In this document: piece after piece, positions 8,077 through 16,948 of the stretch
Numbering within the stretch: the stretch's first letter is position 1
Layout of the letters: each line of letters opens with the position of its first letter
Source of the DNA: Prochlorococcus sp. AG-355-P16
Lineage (GTDB): Bacteria > Cyanobacteriota > Cyanobacteriia > PCC-6307 > Cyanobiaceae
Direction: 5' to 3'
Length of the DNA stretch: 64,000 nucleotides
Assembly (NCBI GenBank): GCA_003278525.1
Contig: QCEQ01000003.1
Location: 1-64,000 of the forward strand
Translations under genes and position numbers: made by a program
Notes under the pieces: model-generated
The model's database searches: none
Told to the model about the DNA's origin: nothing
What the model saw: only the letters and a program-made list of their open reading frames with translations

Positions 8077-9258
8077 ATGTGTCCAGTAGCAGCAGAATCA
8101 AAGAATTCCAAGCCCAGCTCAGAAAAAAAGATTAACAAAAAAATTAATGCCAATTTAGAAACAGTACTTGAAAAAGAAAATAATTCTAACCGCCAAAATT
8201 TACAGCCGTCCCCAGATTCAAGTGAAAGTGGAATAGAAACTAATAATGAATTTAGTGATTCTGAAGATGAAGATAAAGGCCTTGGGAATATAAAGCTTGG
8301 CCCTAAAGGTACATATACTGAAGATTCAATAAGAGTTTACTTACAAGAAATTGGAAGAATTAGACTTTTAAGACCAGATGAAGAAATTGAACTCGCTCGA
8401 AAAATTGCTGACTTACTCCAACTAGAAGAACTGGCGACTCAATATGAGTCAGAAAAAGGGCATTTCCCTTCTGTAAGAGAATGGGCTGAATTAATAGATA
8501 TGCCTCTCTCCAAATTCAGGAGGAGACTTCTTTTAGGGAGAAGAGCTAAAGAAAAAATGGTTCAATCAAATCTAAGGTTAGTTGTTTCCATTGCGAAAAA
8601 ATATATGAATAGAGGATTATCATTTCAAGATTTAATACAAGAAGGAAGTTTAGGTCTAATTAGGGCAGCGGAAAAATTTGACCATGAAAAGGGTTATAAA
8701 TTCTCCACTTATGCTACTTGGTGGATTCGCCAAGCCATTACTAGAGCAATAGCTGACCAAAGTAGGACTATTAGATTGCCAGTTCACTTATACGAGACAA
8801 TTTCCAGAATTAAAAAAACCACAAAAGTTCTTAGCCAAGAATTTGGAAGAAAGCCCAGTGAAGAAGAAATAGCTGAAAGTATGGAAATGACAATTGAAAA
8901 ATTAAGATTTATAGCCAAAAGTGCTCAACTACCTATTTCTTTAGAAACTCCAATAGGTAAAGAAGAGGACTCAAGACTTGGAGACTTTATAGAGGCTGAC
9001 ATAGAAAATCCAGAGCAAGATGTTTCTAAAACTTTATTGAGAGAAGATTTAGAAGGAGTTTTAGCGACTCTAAGTCCAAGAGAAAGAGATGTGCTTAGGT
9101 TGAGATATGGAATTGATGACGGAAGGATGAAAACTCTTGAAGAAATTGGACAAATTTTCGATGTAACAAGAGAACGAATAAGACAAATAGAAGCCAAAGC
9201 ACTTAGAAAATTGAGACATCCAAATAGAAATGGGGTTTTAAAAGAATATATAAAATAA
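8077..9258 (+). CDS. rpoD: Principal RNA polymerase sigma factor (group 1 sigma70)
   Basis: The 393-residue protein has the full core sigma layout. Region 1.2 starts at [16 protein letters not shown] (about 84-99). Region 2 contains [32 protein letters not shown] and the -10-reading [13 protein letters not shown] segment (about 165-225). Region 3 follows, and region 4.2 ends with the [17 protein letters not shown] helix-turn-helix (about 365-381). An acidic, Ser/Asn-rich N-terminal stretch of about 80 residues replaces a classical region 1.1, as in cyanobacterial SigA. Full length and a strong ribosome site favour the housekeeping factor over a group 2 paralogue. hemC follows on the same strand. 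Confidence 0.92.
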   Translation: MCPVAAESKNSKPSSEKKINKKINANLETVLEKENNSNRQNLQPSPDSSESGIETNNEFSDSEDEDKGLGNIKLGPKGTYTEDSIRVYLQEIGRIRLLRPDEEIELARKIADLLQLEELATQYESEKGHFPSVREWAELIDMPLSKFRRRLLLGRRAKEKMVQSNLRLVVSIAKKYMNRGLSFQDLIQEGSLGLIRAAEKFDHEKGYKFSTYATWWIRQAITRAIADQSRTIRLPVHLYETISRIKKTTKVLSQEFGRKPSEEEIAESMEMTIEKLRFIAKSAQLPISLETPIGKEEDSRLGDFIEADIENPEQDVSKTLLREDLEGVLATLSPRERDVLRLRYGIDDGRMKTLEEIGQIFDVTRERIRQIEAKALRKLRHPNRNGVLKEYIK

Positions 9259-9353
9259 AAATAGTTAAATATAATTTTTAGCTTTGGAAAGTTGCAAAAG
9301 AATAGCTTAAAATAAATTCGACTTAAATTTCATCAAAACTCAAATAATATTTA

Positions 9354-10304
9354 ATGACCAATTTTAAACTGAAAATAGCAAGTAGAAGAAGTAAACTAGC
9401 CATGGTTCAAACTTTATGGGTTAAAGATCAACTAGAAAAAAATATTCCTAATTTAGATGTTTCCGTTGAGGCCATGGCAACACAAGGAGACAAAATTCTT
9501 GATGTAGCCTTAGCAAAAATAGGTGATAAAGGCTTATTTACAAAAGAACTTGAAGCACAAATGCTTGTAGGTCAGGCAGATATAGCAGTTCATTCTCTAA
9601 AAGATTTACCAACAAATTTACCTAGCGGCCTTAAATTAGGATGTATAACAAAAAGAGAAGACCCTGCTGATGCTTTAATAGTTAACAAAAAAAATGATAG
9701 TTATAAATTAGAAACTTTACCACCAGGTTCGATTGTAGGGACAAGTTCTCTAAGAAGACTTGCGCAATTAAGAAATAAGTATCCACATCTTGTTTTTAAA
9801 GATATCAGGGGAAATGTTATTACAAGGATAGAGAAATTAGATGCTGGTGAATTTGATTGCATAATACTTGCTGCCGCTGGTTTAAAGAGATTGGGTTTTG
9901 AATCAAGAATTCACCAGATTATTCCAAATGAAATTTCCCTTCATGCTGTTGGTCAAGGTGCACTGGGTATTGAATGTAAATCTGATGATAAAAAGGTTTT
10001 AGAAATCATAAATGTCTTAGAAGATAAACCTACTAGTCAAAGATGTCTAGCAGAGAGAGCTTTTTTGAGGGAGCTTGAAGGGGGATGCCAAGTTCCAATA
10101 GGTGTGAATAGTAAAATTCAAAATGAACAACTTTGCCTTACTGGTATGGTTGCATCTCTCGATGGAGAAAGGCTTATTAAAGATCAATATATTGGAAATA
10201 TTAATGATCCCGAAGAAGTAGGGAAGGAACTAGCTAAAAAACTAAAGCTCCAAGGTGCAGACGAAATACTAAGCGAAATATTTGAACAATTTAGAGAAAA
10301 CTAA
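9354..10304 (+). CDS. hemC: Porphobilinogen deaminase (hydroxymethylbilane synthase)
   Basis: The 316-residue enzyme polymerises four porphobilinogens into hydroxymethylbilane, feeding heme, chlorophyll and corrin synthesis. The [12 protein letters not shown]-terminus, the HSLKDLPT motif (about 81-88), the GTSSLRR segment (about 126-132) and the GGCQVPIG motif carrying the dipyrromethane-anchoring Cys (about residue 244) are intact. It starts 95 nt after rpoD and converges on ppa. hemL, acting earlier in the same pathway, is in the same window. Length and motifs are typical. Confidence 0.96.
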   Translation: MTNFKLKIASRRSKLAMVQTLWVKDQLEKNIPNLDVSVEAMATQGDKILDVALAKIGDKGLFTKELEAQMLVGQADIAVHSLKDLPTNLPSGLKLGCITKREDPADALIVNKKNDSYKLETLPPGSIVGTSSLRRLAQLRNKYPHLVFKDIRGNVITRIEKLDAGEFDCIILAAAGLKRLGFESRIHQIIPNEISLHAVGQGALGIECKSDDKKVLEIINVLEDKPTSQRCLAERAFLRELEGGCQVPIGVNSKIQNEQLCLTGMVASLDGERLIKDQYIGNINDPEEVGKELAKKLKLQGADEILSEIFEQFREN

Positions 10305-10310
10305 AATTAG

Positions 10311-10901
10311 TTAATTTACCAATTTAGGATCAATTTCCTTTTCATATCTATCTTCACAATCTTTAATTATTTTAACAGCTTCTTCAATCCCTAAAAAACC
10401 ATTAACACTACATGTTCCTGGTTTTTTTAGATCTTTGTAGTGTTCCCAATAATACGTCGTTTCTTTTAGCCAATGCTCTCCAAGGTCTTTAAAACTTGAG
10501 ATATGATCCATTCTTTTATCATCTGCTAAAACTGCTATTACCTTATCATCCACCTCTCCACCATCATCAAATTTCATCACCCCAATAATCCTAGCTTCTA
10601 CAATAGATCCAGGTATCAATGGCTCAGTCACTCCTACAATTTCTATATCAAGTGGGTCTCCATCTTCATCCCAAGTCCTTGGTATACATCCATAAGCAAA
10701 GGGATATGCAAGTGAAGAATAACCCACCCTATCAAGTTTAAGGTGACCCGTTTCTGTAATTAATTCATATTTATTTATAGTATTAGAATTCAATTCAACA
10801 ATAGCGTTAATTACTGAATTTGAGCTATCAGTAAAAGCATTTAGTATATGTAATAGATTTGGTGTAACCCTACTTGGGGGTTGATTAAGATTTGCCATCA
10901 A
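10311..10901 (-). CDS. ppa: Inorganic pyrophosphatase (family I type)
   Basis: The 196-residue enzyme hydrolyses pyrophosphate to phosphate and so pulls biosynthetic reactions forward. The DEDGDPLDIEIVG motif (78-90) supplies the acidic metal ligands of family I soluble pyrophosphatases; YSSLAYPFAYGCIPRTW precedes it and DDKRMDHISSFKDL follows. The ORF begins MMANLNQPPS; the second Met is an equally plausible start. It converges on hemC with 6 nt between stops and follows the M32 carboxypeptidase... gene boundary by 60 nt on the opposite side. Confidence 0.93.
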   Translation of the reverse strand: MMANLNQPPSRVTPNLLHILNAFTDSSNSVINAIVELNSNTINKYELITETGHLKLDRVGYSSLAYPFAYGCIPRTWDEDGDPLDIEIVGVTEPLIPGSIVEARIIGVMKFDDGGEVDDKVIAVLADDKRMDHISSFKDLGEHWLKETTYYWEHYKDLKKPGTCSVNGFLGIEEAVKIIKDCEDRYEKEIDPKLVN

Positions 10902-10961
10902 GAAATTATTTTTGTTTATCTTACATCCTCACACCCAACCTAATTCTTTAAAAGTAATGTT

Positions 10962-12467
10962 TCAGCAAAAATCATATAGTTTAGACCTTAAATGATTAAT
11001 AAAATACTTTGGCGATAGTTCTTCATTAGTTACATCTTTTACCAACTCCATAGAGTTAACTGATCTTCCGTATTTATGTATGTGATTTTTTAACCAAAAA
11101 ATTATCTTCTTATATTCACCATTTTCAATTAAGTTATCAATCAAACCAATGTCTCTTTCCATTTGAAAAGATATTTGCGCACTTATAAGATGACCTAACA
11201 AATATGAAGGGAAATATCCAAACGCACCTTCACTCCAATGAACATCTTGAAGACAACCTTCTGAATCATTAGATGGTTTTATTCCTAAAAGTTCCCCGTA
11301 TCTTTTATTCCATTCCTCTGGAATATCTTGAGCAGGCAACCCTCCCTCAATTAAATCTATTTCAAGTTCAGTTCGAACCAGAATGTGTAAACCATAGGTC
11401 AATTCATCTGCCTCCACCCTATTTAATCCTGCTTCCAAGTGATTAATAGATTTCCAGAGTTCAAAATAATTATTTAATGTGCATCCAGCTGAAACAAATT
11501 TTTTAAAAAATCTTTTCGAAAAAGATTTAGATTTAACTATTCTATTTTCCCAAAATAATGATTGACTTTCATGTATACCCATAGAAGTTGCTTGACCTAA
11601 AGGCCAAGCAAACCATTGATGACTTTGTGATGGCAGACCTTGCTCATAAATTGAATGTCCCCACTCATGTGCAGTAGCTAAAAAACTTGATAATGGTTCA
11701 CCTTCAACAATTCTAGTCGTAATCCTATAATCATTAGGTCCTAATGTAATCGAAAAAGGATGGGGAGATTTACCAACAACTACTAGATCTTTATCTCTCC
11801 CAAACTCATCAAGTAATTTAGAACATAAATTCTGTTGAGATTTTGGACTTAAATCCCAGTGATATTTCTTTGACTTATTTATTCCTCTAATCAATTCTGG
11901 GAGAGTGTCTTTCAAAGGCTGAAACATTTTGTTCAACCAATTTAAAGTTAATTCAGGCTCAAAGGGTTGGGCTAAAGTCTCCCATGGTGAATAATGATCT
12001 GATATTTGATTTGCCTCTTCAATCCTTAACTTGACTAGTTGTTCAAAGAATGGGAGAAAAACTTTAAAATCTGATTTTTTCTTGGCTTCTTGCCAACTTT
12101 CATATCCTTTAGATTTAGCCTTCGCTAAAGACTCAACTAATTTAGGATCTAAATTTTTTGCTCTATTAAATTCTTTAATTAAAAGATTAATATTTCTTTC
12201 TTTATCTTTAATAACGAGTTTATTATTAGAATTTTTTTCAGTATCAAATAATTCATTTTTAGCGGATTGTATTAGATTAGAAAATTCTTCAGAAGAATTT
12301 CTTCTATGCAATATTTTTGCAATATAGGTAAGTTGTTCAGACCTCCAAGAGGCTCCTTTCTTGGGCATCCCAGTATTCTGATCCCAATAAAGTGTATTTT
12401 GGATTGATCCTAATATTTGAGTTTCTTTAAGATAAGCTCCCAGCTTATTCCATTGAATTTCTTTCAA
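10962..12467 (-). CDS. M32-family metallocarboxypeptidase (thermostable carboxypeptidase Taq type)
   Basis: The 501-residue protein carries the HEWGHSIYEQ zinc-binding HExxH motif (about 268-272) and the downstream HESQSLFWENRIV segment that supplies the third ligand (Glu) in family M32. Length matches the family, which removes C-terminal residues from peptides and is probably cytoplasmic, as no signal peptide is seen. It lies upstream of ppa on the same strand with a 60-nt gap, and is divergent from yjbQ across 107 nt that should hold both promoters. A role in peptide turnover is family inference. Confidence 0.93.
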   Translation of the reverse strand: MKEIQWNKLGAYLKETQILGSIQNTLYWDQNTGMPKKGASWRSEQLTYIAKILHRRNSSEEFSNLIQSAKNELFDTEKNSNNKLVIKDKERNINLLIKEFNRAKNLDPKLVESLAKAKSKGYESWQEAKKKSDFKVFLPFFEQLVKLRIEEANQISDHYSPWETLAQPFEPELTLNWLNKMFQPLKDTLPELIRGINKSKKYHWDLSPKSQQNLCSKLLDEFGRDKDLVVVGKSPHPFSITLGPNDYRITTRIVEGEPLSSFLATAHEWGHSIYEQGLPSQSHQWFAWPLGQATSMGIHESQSLFWENRIVKSKSFSKRFFKKFVSAGCTLNNYFELWKSINHLEAGLNRVEADELTYGLHILVRTELEIDLIEGGLPAQDIPEEWNKRYGELLGIKPSNDSEGCLQDVHWSEGAFGYFPSYLLGHLISAQISFQMERDIGLIDNLIENGEYKKIIFWLKNHIHKYGRSVNSMELVKDVTNEELSPKYFINHLRSKLYDFC

Positions 12468-12574
12468 AATTTATATATAAATTAAATTTATCTTAAGATA
12501 AAAATTTTGACGTTTGCATAAAACAAACATAGTGTATCCATTATAGAGTATTAGTTAATTGAGTATTACTAAAT

Positions 12575-13060
12575 ATGGAACAAATATTTTCAAAATTAGA
12601 ATTTATTACTAATGGCGAGGGTTTTATTGACATAACAAATGATTTAAATTTATTTATTGAAAAAAATAATTTTGATTCAGGAATTTTAAATTTAACTTCT
12701 CTTCACACTAGTTGCAGCTTGACTATTAATGAGAATGCTGATCCAAACGTACTAAGAGACTTAAAAAAATATATGCAATCTATTGTCCCATATAATTCCT
12801 ACTTAACTTTATCAAAAAATAGAGAAGAAATTTCTTATAAACATTATCAAGAAGGTGCTGACGATATGCCAGCACATATAAAAACATCCTTAACAAACAC
12901 TTGTTTATCTTTGAGTTTTCAGGATAGCAATATTATGCTTGGTACATGGCAAGCAGTTTATTTATGGGAACATAGATTTGATCAAAAAGAAAGGGTTTTA
13001 AATGTACATATAATTGGTGAGAAAAGCCAAAATATTTATAATGTAATTAATAAAAACTAA
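12575..13060 (+). CDS. yjbQ: YjbQ/UPF0047 family protein
   Basis: The 161-residue protein has the UPF0047 signatures LHTSCSLTINENADPNVLRDL (about 43-63), the DDMPAHIKTSL segment (about 90-100) and GTWQAVYLWEHRF near the C-terminus. The conserved His and Glu residues form the family's presumed metal site. Some bacterial members show weak thiamine phosphate synthase activity, but the physiological function is unknown. It is followed by a pterin dehydratase after 13 nt and then by a CobW-type GTPase, probably one transcript. Confidence 0.88.
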   Translation: MEQIFSKLEFITNGEGFIDITNDLNLFIEKNNFDSGILNLTSLHTSCSLTINENADPNVLRDLKKYMQSIVPYNSYLTLSKNREEISYKHYQEGADDMPAHIKTSLTNTCLSLSFQDSNIMLGTWQAVYLWEHRFDQKERVLNVHIIGEKSQNIYNVINKN

Positions 13061-13073
13061 TATTAATTTTTTA

Positions 13074-13364
13074 ATGGAACCTTACCTTTTGCAAGATGAA
13101 GAATTGAAAGAATTAGTTGTCAAAATACCCGGCTGGGAAATTAAAGATGAACAACTAAAGAGAGAATTTAATTTTTTTAATTTTATTGATGCCTTCTCGT
13201 TTATGACTAAAATTGCTTTAATCTGCGAAAAATATAATCATCATCCTAACTGGGAAAACGTTTATTCAAAAGTAATAATTAGCTTAAGTACACATGATTT
13301 GGGGGGAATAACAAATCTGGATCAAACATTAGCTACAGAAATAAATAAAGTTTTCGATCAATAA
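13074..13364 (+). CDS. phhB: Pterin-4a-carbinolamine dehydratase-like protein
   Basis: The 96-residue protein contains the dehydratase motif KYNHHPNWENVYSKV (about 53-67) and the THDLGGIT segment (about 78-85), including the paired catalytic histidines. The family dehydrates 4a-hydroxytetrahydrobiopterin, or in bacteria without aromatic hydroxylases may serve other pterin-linked roles such as molybdopterin or folate handling. I see no phenylalanine hydroxylase in the window. The gene lies between yjbQ and the CobW-type GTPase on the same strand with short gaps. Confidence 0.9.
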   Translation: MEPYLLQDEELKELVVKIPGWEIKDEQLKREFNFFNFIDAFSFMTKIALICEKYNHHPNWENVYSKVIISLSTHDLGGITNLDQTLATEINKVFDQ

Positions 13365-13403
13365 ATTACAAATTTGAATATGTTCATTTAAAAACTCGTC
13401 AAA

Positions 13404-14429
13404 ATGTCTAAAAAGTTATTACCTGTAACGATTATTAGTGGATTTTTAGGTTCTGGGAAAACCTCACTTTTAAATCATATTTTAAAAAATCAAGTTGGTC
13501 TAAAAACAGCTGTTTTGGTTAATGAATTTGGAGAGATAGGAATAGATAATGAATTAATAATAGAGGGCTCTGAAGATATGATTGAATTAAATAATGGCTG
13601 TATATGTTGCTCTATTAATGGTGAATTATTAAATACAGTATCCAAAGTTTTAGAAAGATCTGAAAAAATAGACTATTTGATTGTCGAGACTACTGGACTA
13701 GCAGATCCTTTACCAGTAGCTATGACTTTTGCAGCTGGAGATCTTCGAGAAAAAGTAAGATTAGATTCAATCATCACTGTTATTGATGGAGAGAATTTTG
13801 ATTTTGAAATTAATAATACTAGTGTCGCTTATTCTCAGATTTTATACGGAGATATCCTTCTCCTAAATAAATGTGATTTAGTCAAAGAAGAACAATTAAA
13901 AAAAGTCGAAAAATTTATTAATAAAATCAAAAAAGAACCGAGGATATTAAGATCCACCAATAGTAAGGTTGAATTGCAAACAATATTGAGTGTTGGTCTA
14001 TTTGAAACAGATACCTTTAAATACGATAAGGATAAAGAAGATGTAGAAGACAATATGCACAATCATTCTTCTCATTCACACGATCATTCTTCTCATTCAC
14101 ACGATCATTCTTCTCATTCACATGATTTGATAAATAATATAGAGGGTTTTACATCAGTTTCTTATGAGACACTTGAACCATTTTCCTTAAGAAAGTTTCA
14201 ATATTTCTTGGATAATCAAATCTCACAAAATGTATTTAGAGCGAAAGGAATATTATGGTTTATGGAAAGTGAAAGAAAACACATTTTTCATCTATCTGGG
14301 AAACGATTTTCCCTCGATGATGAAGAATGGACAAAAGAAAAATCTAACAAGATAGTATTAATTGGCAAAAACTTAGATCATCAAACTATTAAGAATCAAC
14401 TTTCATCGTGTAGATTTAGTAAAGATTAG
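13404..14429 (+). CDS. CobW/COG0523-type G3E GTPase with His-rich metal-binding loop
   Basis: The 341-residue protein has the G3E Walker A GFLGSGKTSLLNHIL (about 13-27), the GCICC metal motif (about 64-68), the ETTGLADP segment, an NKCD guanine-recognition motif (about 155-158) and a CobW_C domain. Between the two domains lies a His-rich stretch made of three exact HSSHSHD repeats. COG0523 proteins are metallochaperones for zinc, cobalt or similar ions. CobW-type cobalt delivery to corrins and zinc-limitation chaperones both fit; the sequence does not decide. It precedes an iron-type ABC permease by 27 nt. Confidence 0.9.
   Translation: MSKKLLPVTIISGFLGSGKTSLLNHILKNQVGLKTAVLVNEFGEIGIDNELIIEGSEDMIELNNGCICCSINGELLNTVSKVLERSEKIDYLIVETTGLADPLPVAMTFAAGDLREKVRLDSIITVIDGENFDFEINNTSVAYSQILYGDILLLNKCDLVKEEQLKKVEKFINKIKKEPRILRSTNSKVELQTILSVGLFETDTFKYDKDKEDVEDNMHNHSSHSHDHSSHSHDHSSHSHDLINNIEGFTSVSYETLEPFSLRKFQYFLDNQISQNVFRAKGILWFMESERKHIFHLSGKRFSLDDEEWTKEKSNKIVLIGKNLDHQTIKNQLSSCRFSKD
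14064..14126 (+). repeat. Three 21-bp tandem repeats encoding HSSHSHD
   Basis: The unit CATTCTTCTCATTCACACGAT occurs three times in tandem, in frame, with a single C-to-T change in the last copy. It encodes the His-rich metal-binding loop of the CobW-type GTPase. Copy number could vary between strains by slippage without breaking the frame. Confidence 0.92.
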
Positions 14430-14456
14430 ATTATAAATATTAGGATTGTTTAATTT

Positions 14457-15995
14457 TTGAGAGTATTTATTAAAGAATTTAAAAAAGCAGTAATCGAATT
14501 AAAACCTTTTTATTTTACTTCGTTTATTGTCGCACTTTTAGTAATCATTCCAATTATCAATTTTCTTCTTGAAGGAGTCCAATATGTTTTAAGTGGGAAT
14601 TTTTCATTAGGCATTGCTGGAGGAGAAGAGGTTTTAGAAACATTAAAAGTTTTAGTACTAACAAGTTTTTTTGGAGGAGGATTAGGCACTTTAAATGGAT
14701 GGATACTTTCAAATTGTGATTTTAAGTTCAGAAAAGTTCTGCGTATTTGTCAGCTCATTCCACTAGCCGCCCCAGCATACCTAATAACAGCTGTTTTGCA
14801 GGATTTAGGAAGTATTTTTGGGTATCAAGTAACCGGTTTATGGTGGGGGGTATTAATACTTTCAATTTCTACTTATCCATATGTATTTATTCTTGCTAAC
14901 GAAAGTTTTAATAAATTTGGAGTTAATCAAATCAATGCTAGTAGAGGATTAGGAGTTGGGCCATGGATGAGCTTCTTTAAAATAGCTTTTCCTATGTCGT
15001 TACCAGCACTAATAACAGGAATAAGTTTAATGTGTATGGAGGTAATGAATGAGTTAGGTACATTTGCATTATTAAATATTCCAAGTATTTCTACAGGAAT
15101 AGCAGAAAATTGGATAATTGAGGGTAATCCAAAAAGTGCGATTGGACTATCTTTGGTAGCTTTATTAATAATTTTCACTTTAATTATTTTTGAAAAATTC
15201 TCGAGAAGAAAATCAAAGAGGTGGAGTGAAAATCCTGCATCTAAAGATTCTCAAGGGTGGGAATTAAAAAAAACAAGAGCTCTTTTAGCTGTAACAATAT
15301 CTTTATTTCCTCCAATTTTCTCTTTTGGAATTCCATGTTTTTGGGTTCTGCTCAATATTGATCAAATTCAAAAAGGGTTATCTATAGAATTAATTACCTT
15401 ATCATTCAGGACCATAAGTCTAGGATTTTTTACTGCATTAATAACGATGTTATTCTCTTTAATAATTTCCCTAGCAAGACGTCCAAATAAAAGCTTATTA
15501 CTAGGACTAATAACAAACCTTGCAGGAATAGGTTACGCAATTCCAGGAACTGTATTAGCTTTATCTTTAATAAGCATTTCTTCTTCAAAATTCAATTTCA
15601 TTGCTATTGTCTTACTAATTTGGGGTTATCTTGTGCGATTTCTAACTATTTCTAAGGGTTCTATTGATTCAAGTCTTGAGAGAATTTCTCCTAGTCTTGA
15701 TGAAGCTGCACTTGGACTAGGAGAGAATTGGCCAGGAATCATCCAAAGAATTCATCTACCTCTTCTTCAGGGACCAATATTAGTAGGATCACTTTTAGTT
15801 TTTGTAGACACGATAAAAGAATTACCCATAACCTTTATTTTGAGACCATTTGATTTTGATACATTATCTGTGAGGATATATCAATATGCTGGAGATGAAA
15901 GAATGGTAGAGGCAATATTACCAGCCATTCTTATCATGACTTTGGGCCTTATTGCATCAATTACATTGATACCAAGTTTAGAGAAGAAAAACTAA
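14457..15995 (+). CDS. futB: Iron(III)-type ABC transporter permease (FutB/SfuB-like)
   Basis: The 512-residue membrane protein has two fused permease domains of about six helices each. Two EAA loops that contact the ATPase are visible: NASRGLGVGPWMSFFKIAFPMSLPALITG (about 160-188) and DEAALGLGENWPGIIQRIHLPLLQGPIL (about 415-442). This double architecture is typical of ferric-iron permeases. The start is TTG with no good ribosome site; the second residue region fits a normal membrane protein start. No ATPase or binding-protein gene is adjacent, so the partners must be encoded elsewhere. The upstream CobW-type GTPase is on the same strand. Confidence 0.85.
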   Translation: MRVFIKEFKKAVIELKPFYFTSFIVALLVIIPIINFLLEGVQYVLSGNFSLGIAGGEEVLETLKVLVLTSFFGGGLGTLNGWILSNCDFKFRKVLRICQLIPLAAPAYLITAVLQDLGSIFGYQVTGLWWGVLILSISTYPYVFILANESFNKFGVNQINASRGLGVGPWMSFFKIAFPMSLPALITGISLMCMEVMNELGTFALLNIPSISTGIAENWIIEGNPKSAIGLSLVALLIIFTLIIFEKFSRRKSKRWSENPASKDSQGWELKKTRALLAVTISLFPPIFSFGIPCFWVLLNIDQIQKGLSIELITLSFRTISLGFFTALITMLFSLIISLARRPNKSLLLGLITNLAGIGYAIPGTVLALSLISISSSKFNFIAIVLLIWGYLVRFLTISKGSIDSSLERISPSLDEAALGLGENWPGIIQRIHLPLLQGPILVGSLLVFVDTIKELPITFILRPFDFDTLSVRIYQYAGDERMVEAILPAILIMTLGLIASITLIPSLEKKN

Positions 15996-16948
15996 ATTCT
16001 TTTAGAAAGTTTTCTCAATAAGAAAGGTAGGCTTAAGAACAAATCTGCCGAGGTAGATATAACCCTAAAATAAACTAAGGTAATAAGAATTATATTTTGT
16101 GGAATACTTTTGCCCACAAATAAAAGGAGGCAAGCCTCAAAAACGCCAACTCCTCCCGGAGCACCCGGGACTACCAAGCCTAAAGACCATGACAAAGAAA
16201 AGATTACCAATAAAAATATAATGTTCAAAGTATTACTCGTATAAAAAGTATTTAAGCAAATATAAAACCCAATAAATTTAGATAAAACAAATCCAATTTC
16301 AAAAAATAAAGCTCTAGTAGGGAAAAATGAATTAATATTTATTCTCTCTTTAAATTGGCCCTTTGAATTTGGAAGTCTCATAACCTCAAATACTTTTCCC
16401 TTGAGAGACCCTAATCTTTTTAATATCAGAAAAATAAATTTCCTATTTAGGAATACTAAAGGAACAATTAAAAAAACATAAAATGGTGAAAAAATCAATC
16501 CCATCGATGCCAAGAGAAAAGATCCACTCAACATAAAGTAAGGTTCTATAAGTGTCGAATATATAGCGATCTGAGAATTACTTATTTTTTTTATAAAATT
16601 AAATCTCTCCACAAAATGCCAAACCCCTCCTGGAACGTATTTAAGAATATTGGTTAAAACATAAAAAGAGATTAGATTATTACTTTTAAATTCTACCCCA
16701 AACCATTTAACAATGTACTTCCATGAATAAGCGTTCAGATAAATACTTAAAATACAAAATAAAAATGATAAAAATAGATTAATTCCATTTCTTTCAAAAT
16801 TGACATCAAAAGAAATTTGATCAATATTATCAAAAAAATAAATACAAAAATAGGACAAGCTTGTAATAAAGAAAATACTCTTAAAACAACCAAAATTAAT
16901 TTTTTTAAGGAATTTAAAATATTTTTGATTACTTAAGTTAAATCTCAT
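15992..16948 (-). CDS. Polytopic membrane protein of the LPG-synthase TM/UPF0104 family
   Basis: The 318-residue protein is strongly hydrophobic with about seven or eight membrane segments. The GGVWHFVERF motif and the VVPGAPGGVGVFEA motif near the C-terminus are the hallmarks of the flippase-like membrane domain of lysylphosphatidylglycerol synthases and related UPF0104 proteins. No aminoacyl-transferase domain is attached, so lipid lysylation is not implied; a lipid or glycan translocation role is possible. Its start overlaps the larC stop by 4 nt (ATGA), indicating coupling, and its stop overlaps the convergent permease gene by 4 nt. Confidence 0.8.
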   Translation of the reverse strand: MRFNLSNQKYFKFLKKINFGCFKSIFFITSLSYFCIYFFDNIDQISFDVNFERNGINLFLSFLFCILSIYLNAYSWKYIVKWFGVEFKSNNLISFYVLTNILKYVPGGVWHFVERFNFIKKISNSQIAIYSTLIEPYFMLSGSFLLASMGLIFSPFYVFLIVPLVFLNRKFIFLILKRLGSLKGKVFEVMRLPNSKGQFKERININSFFPTRALFFEIGFVLSKFIGFYICLNTFYTSNTLNIIFLLVIFSLSWSLGLVVPGAPGGVGVFEACLLLFVGKSIPQNIILITLVYFRVISTSADLFLSLPFLLRKLSKRI

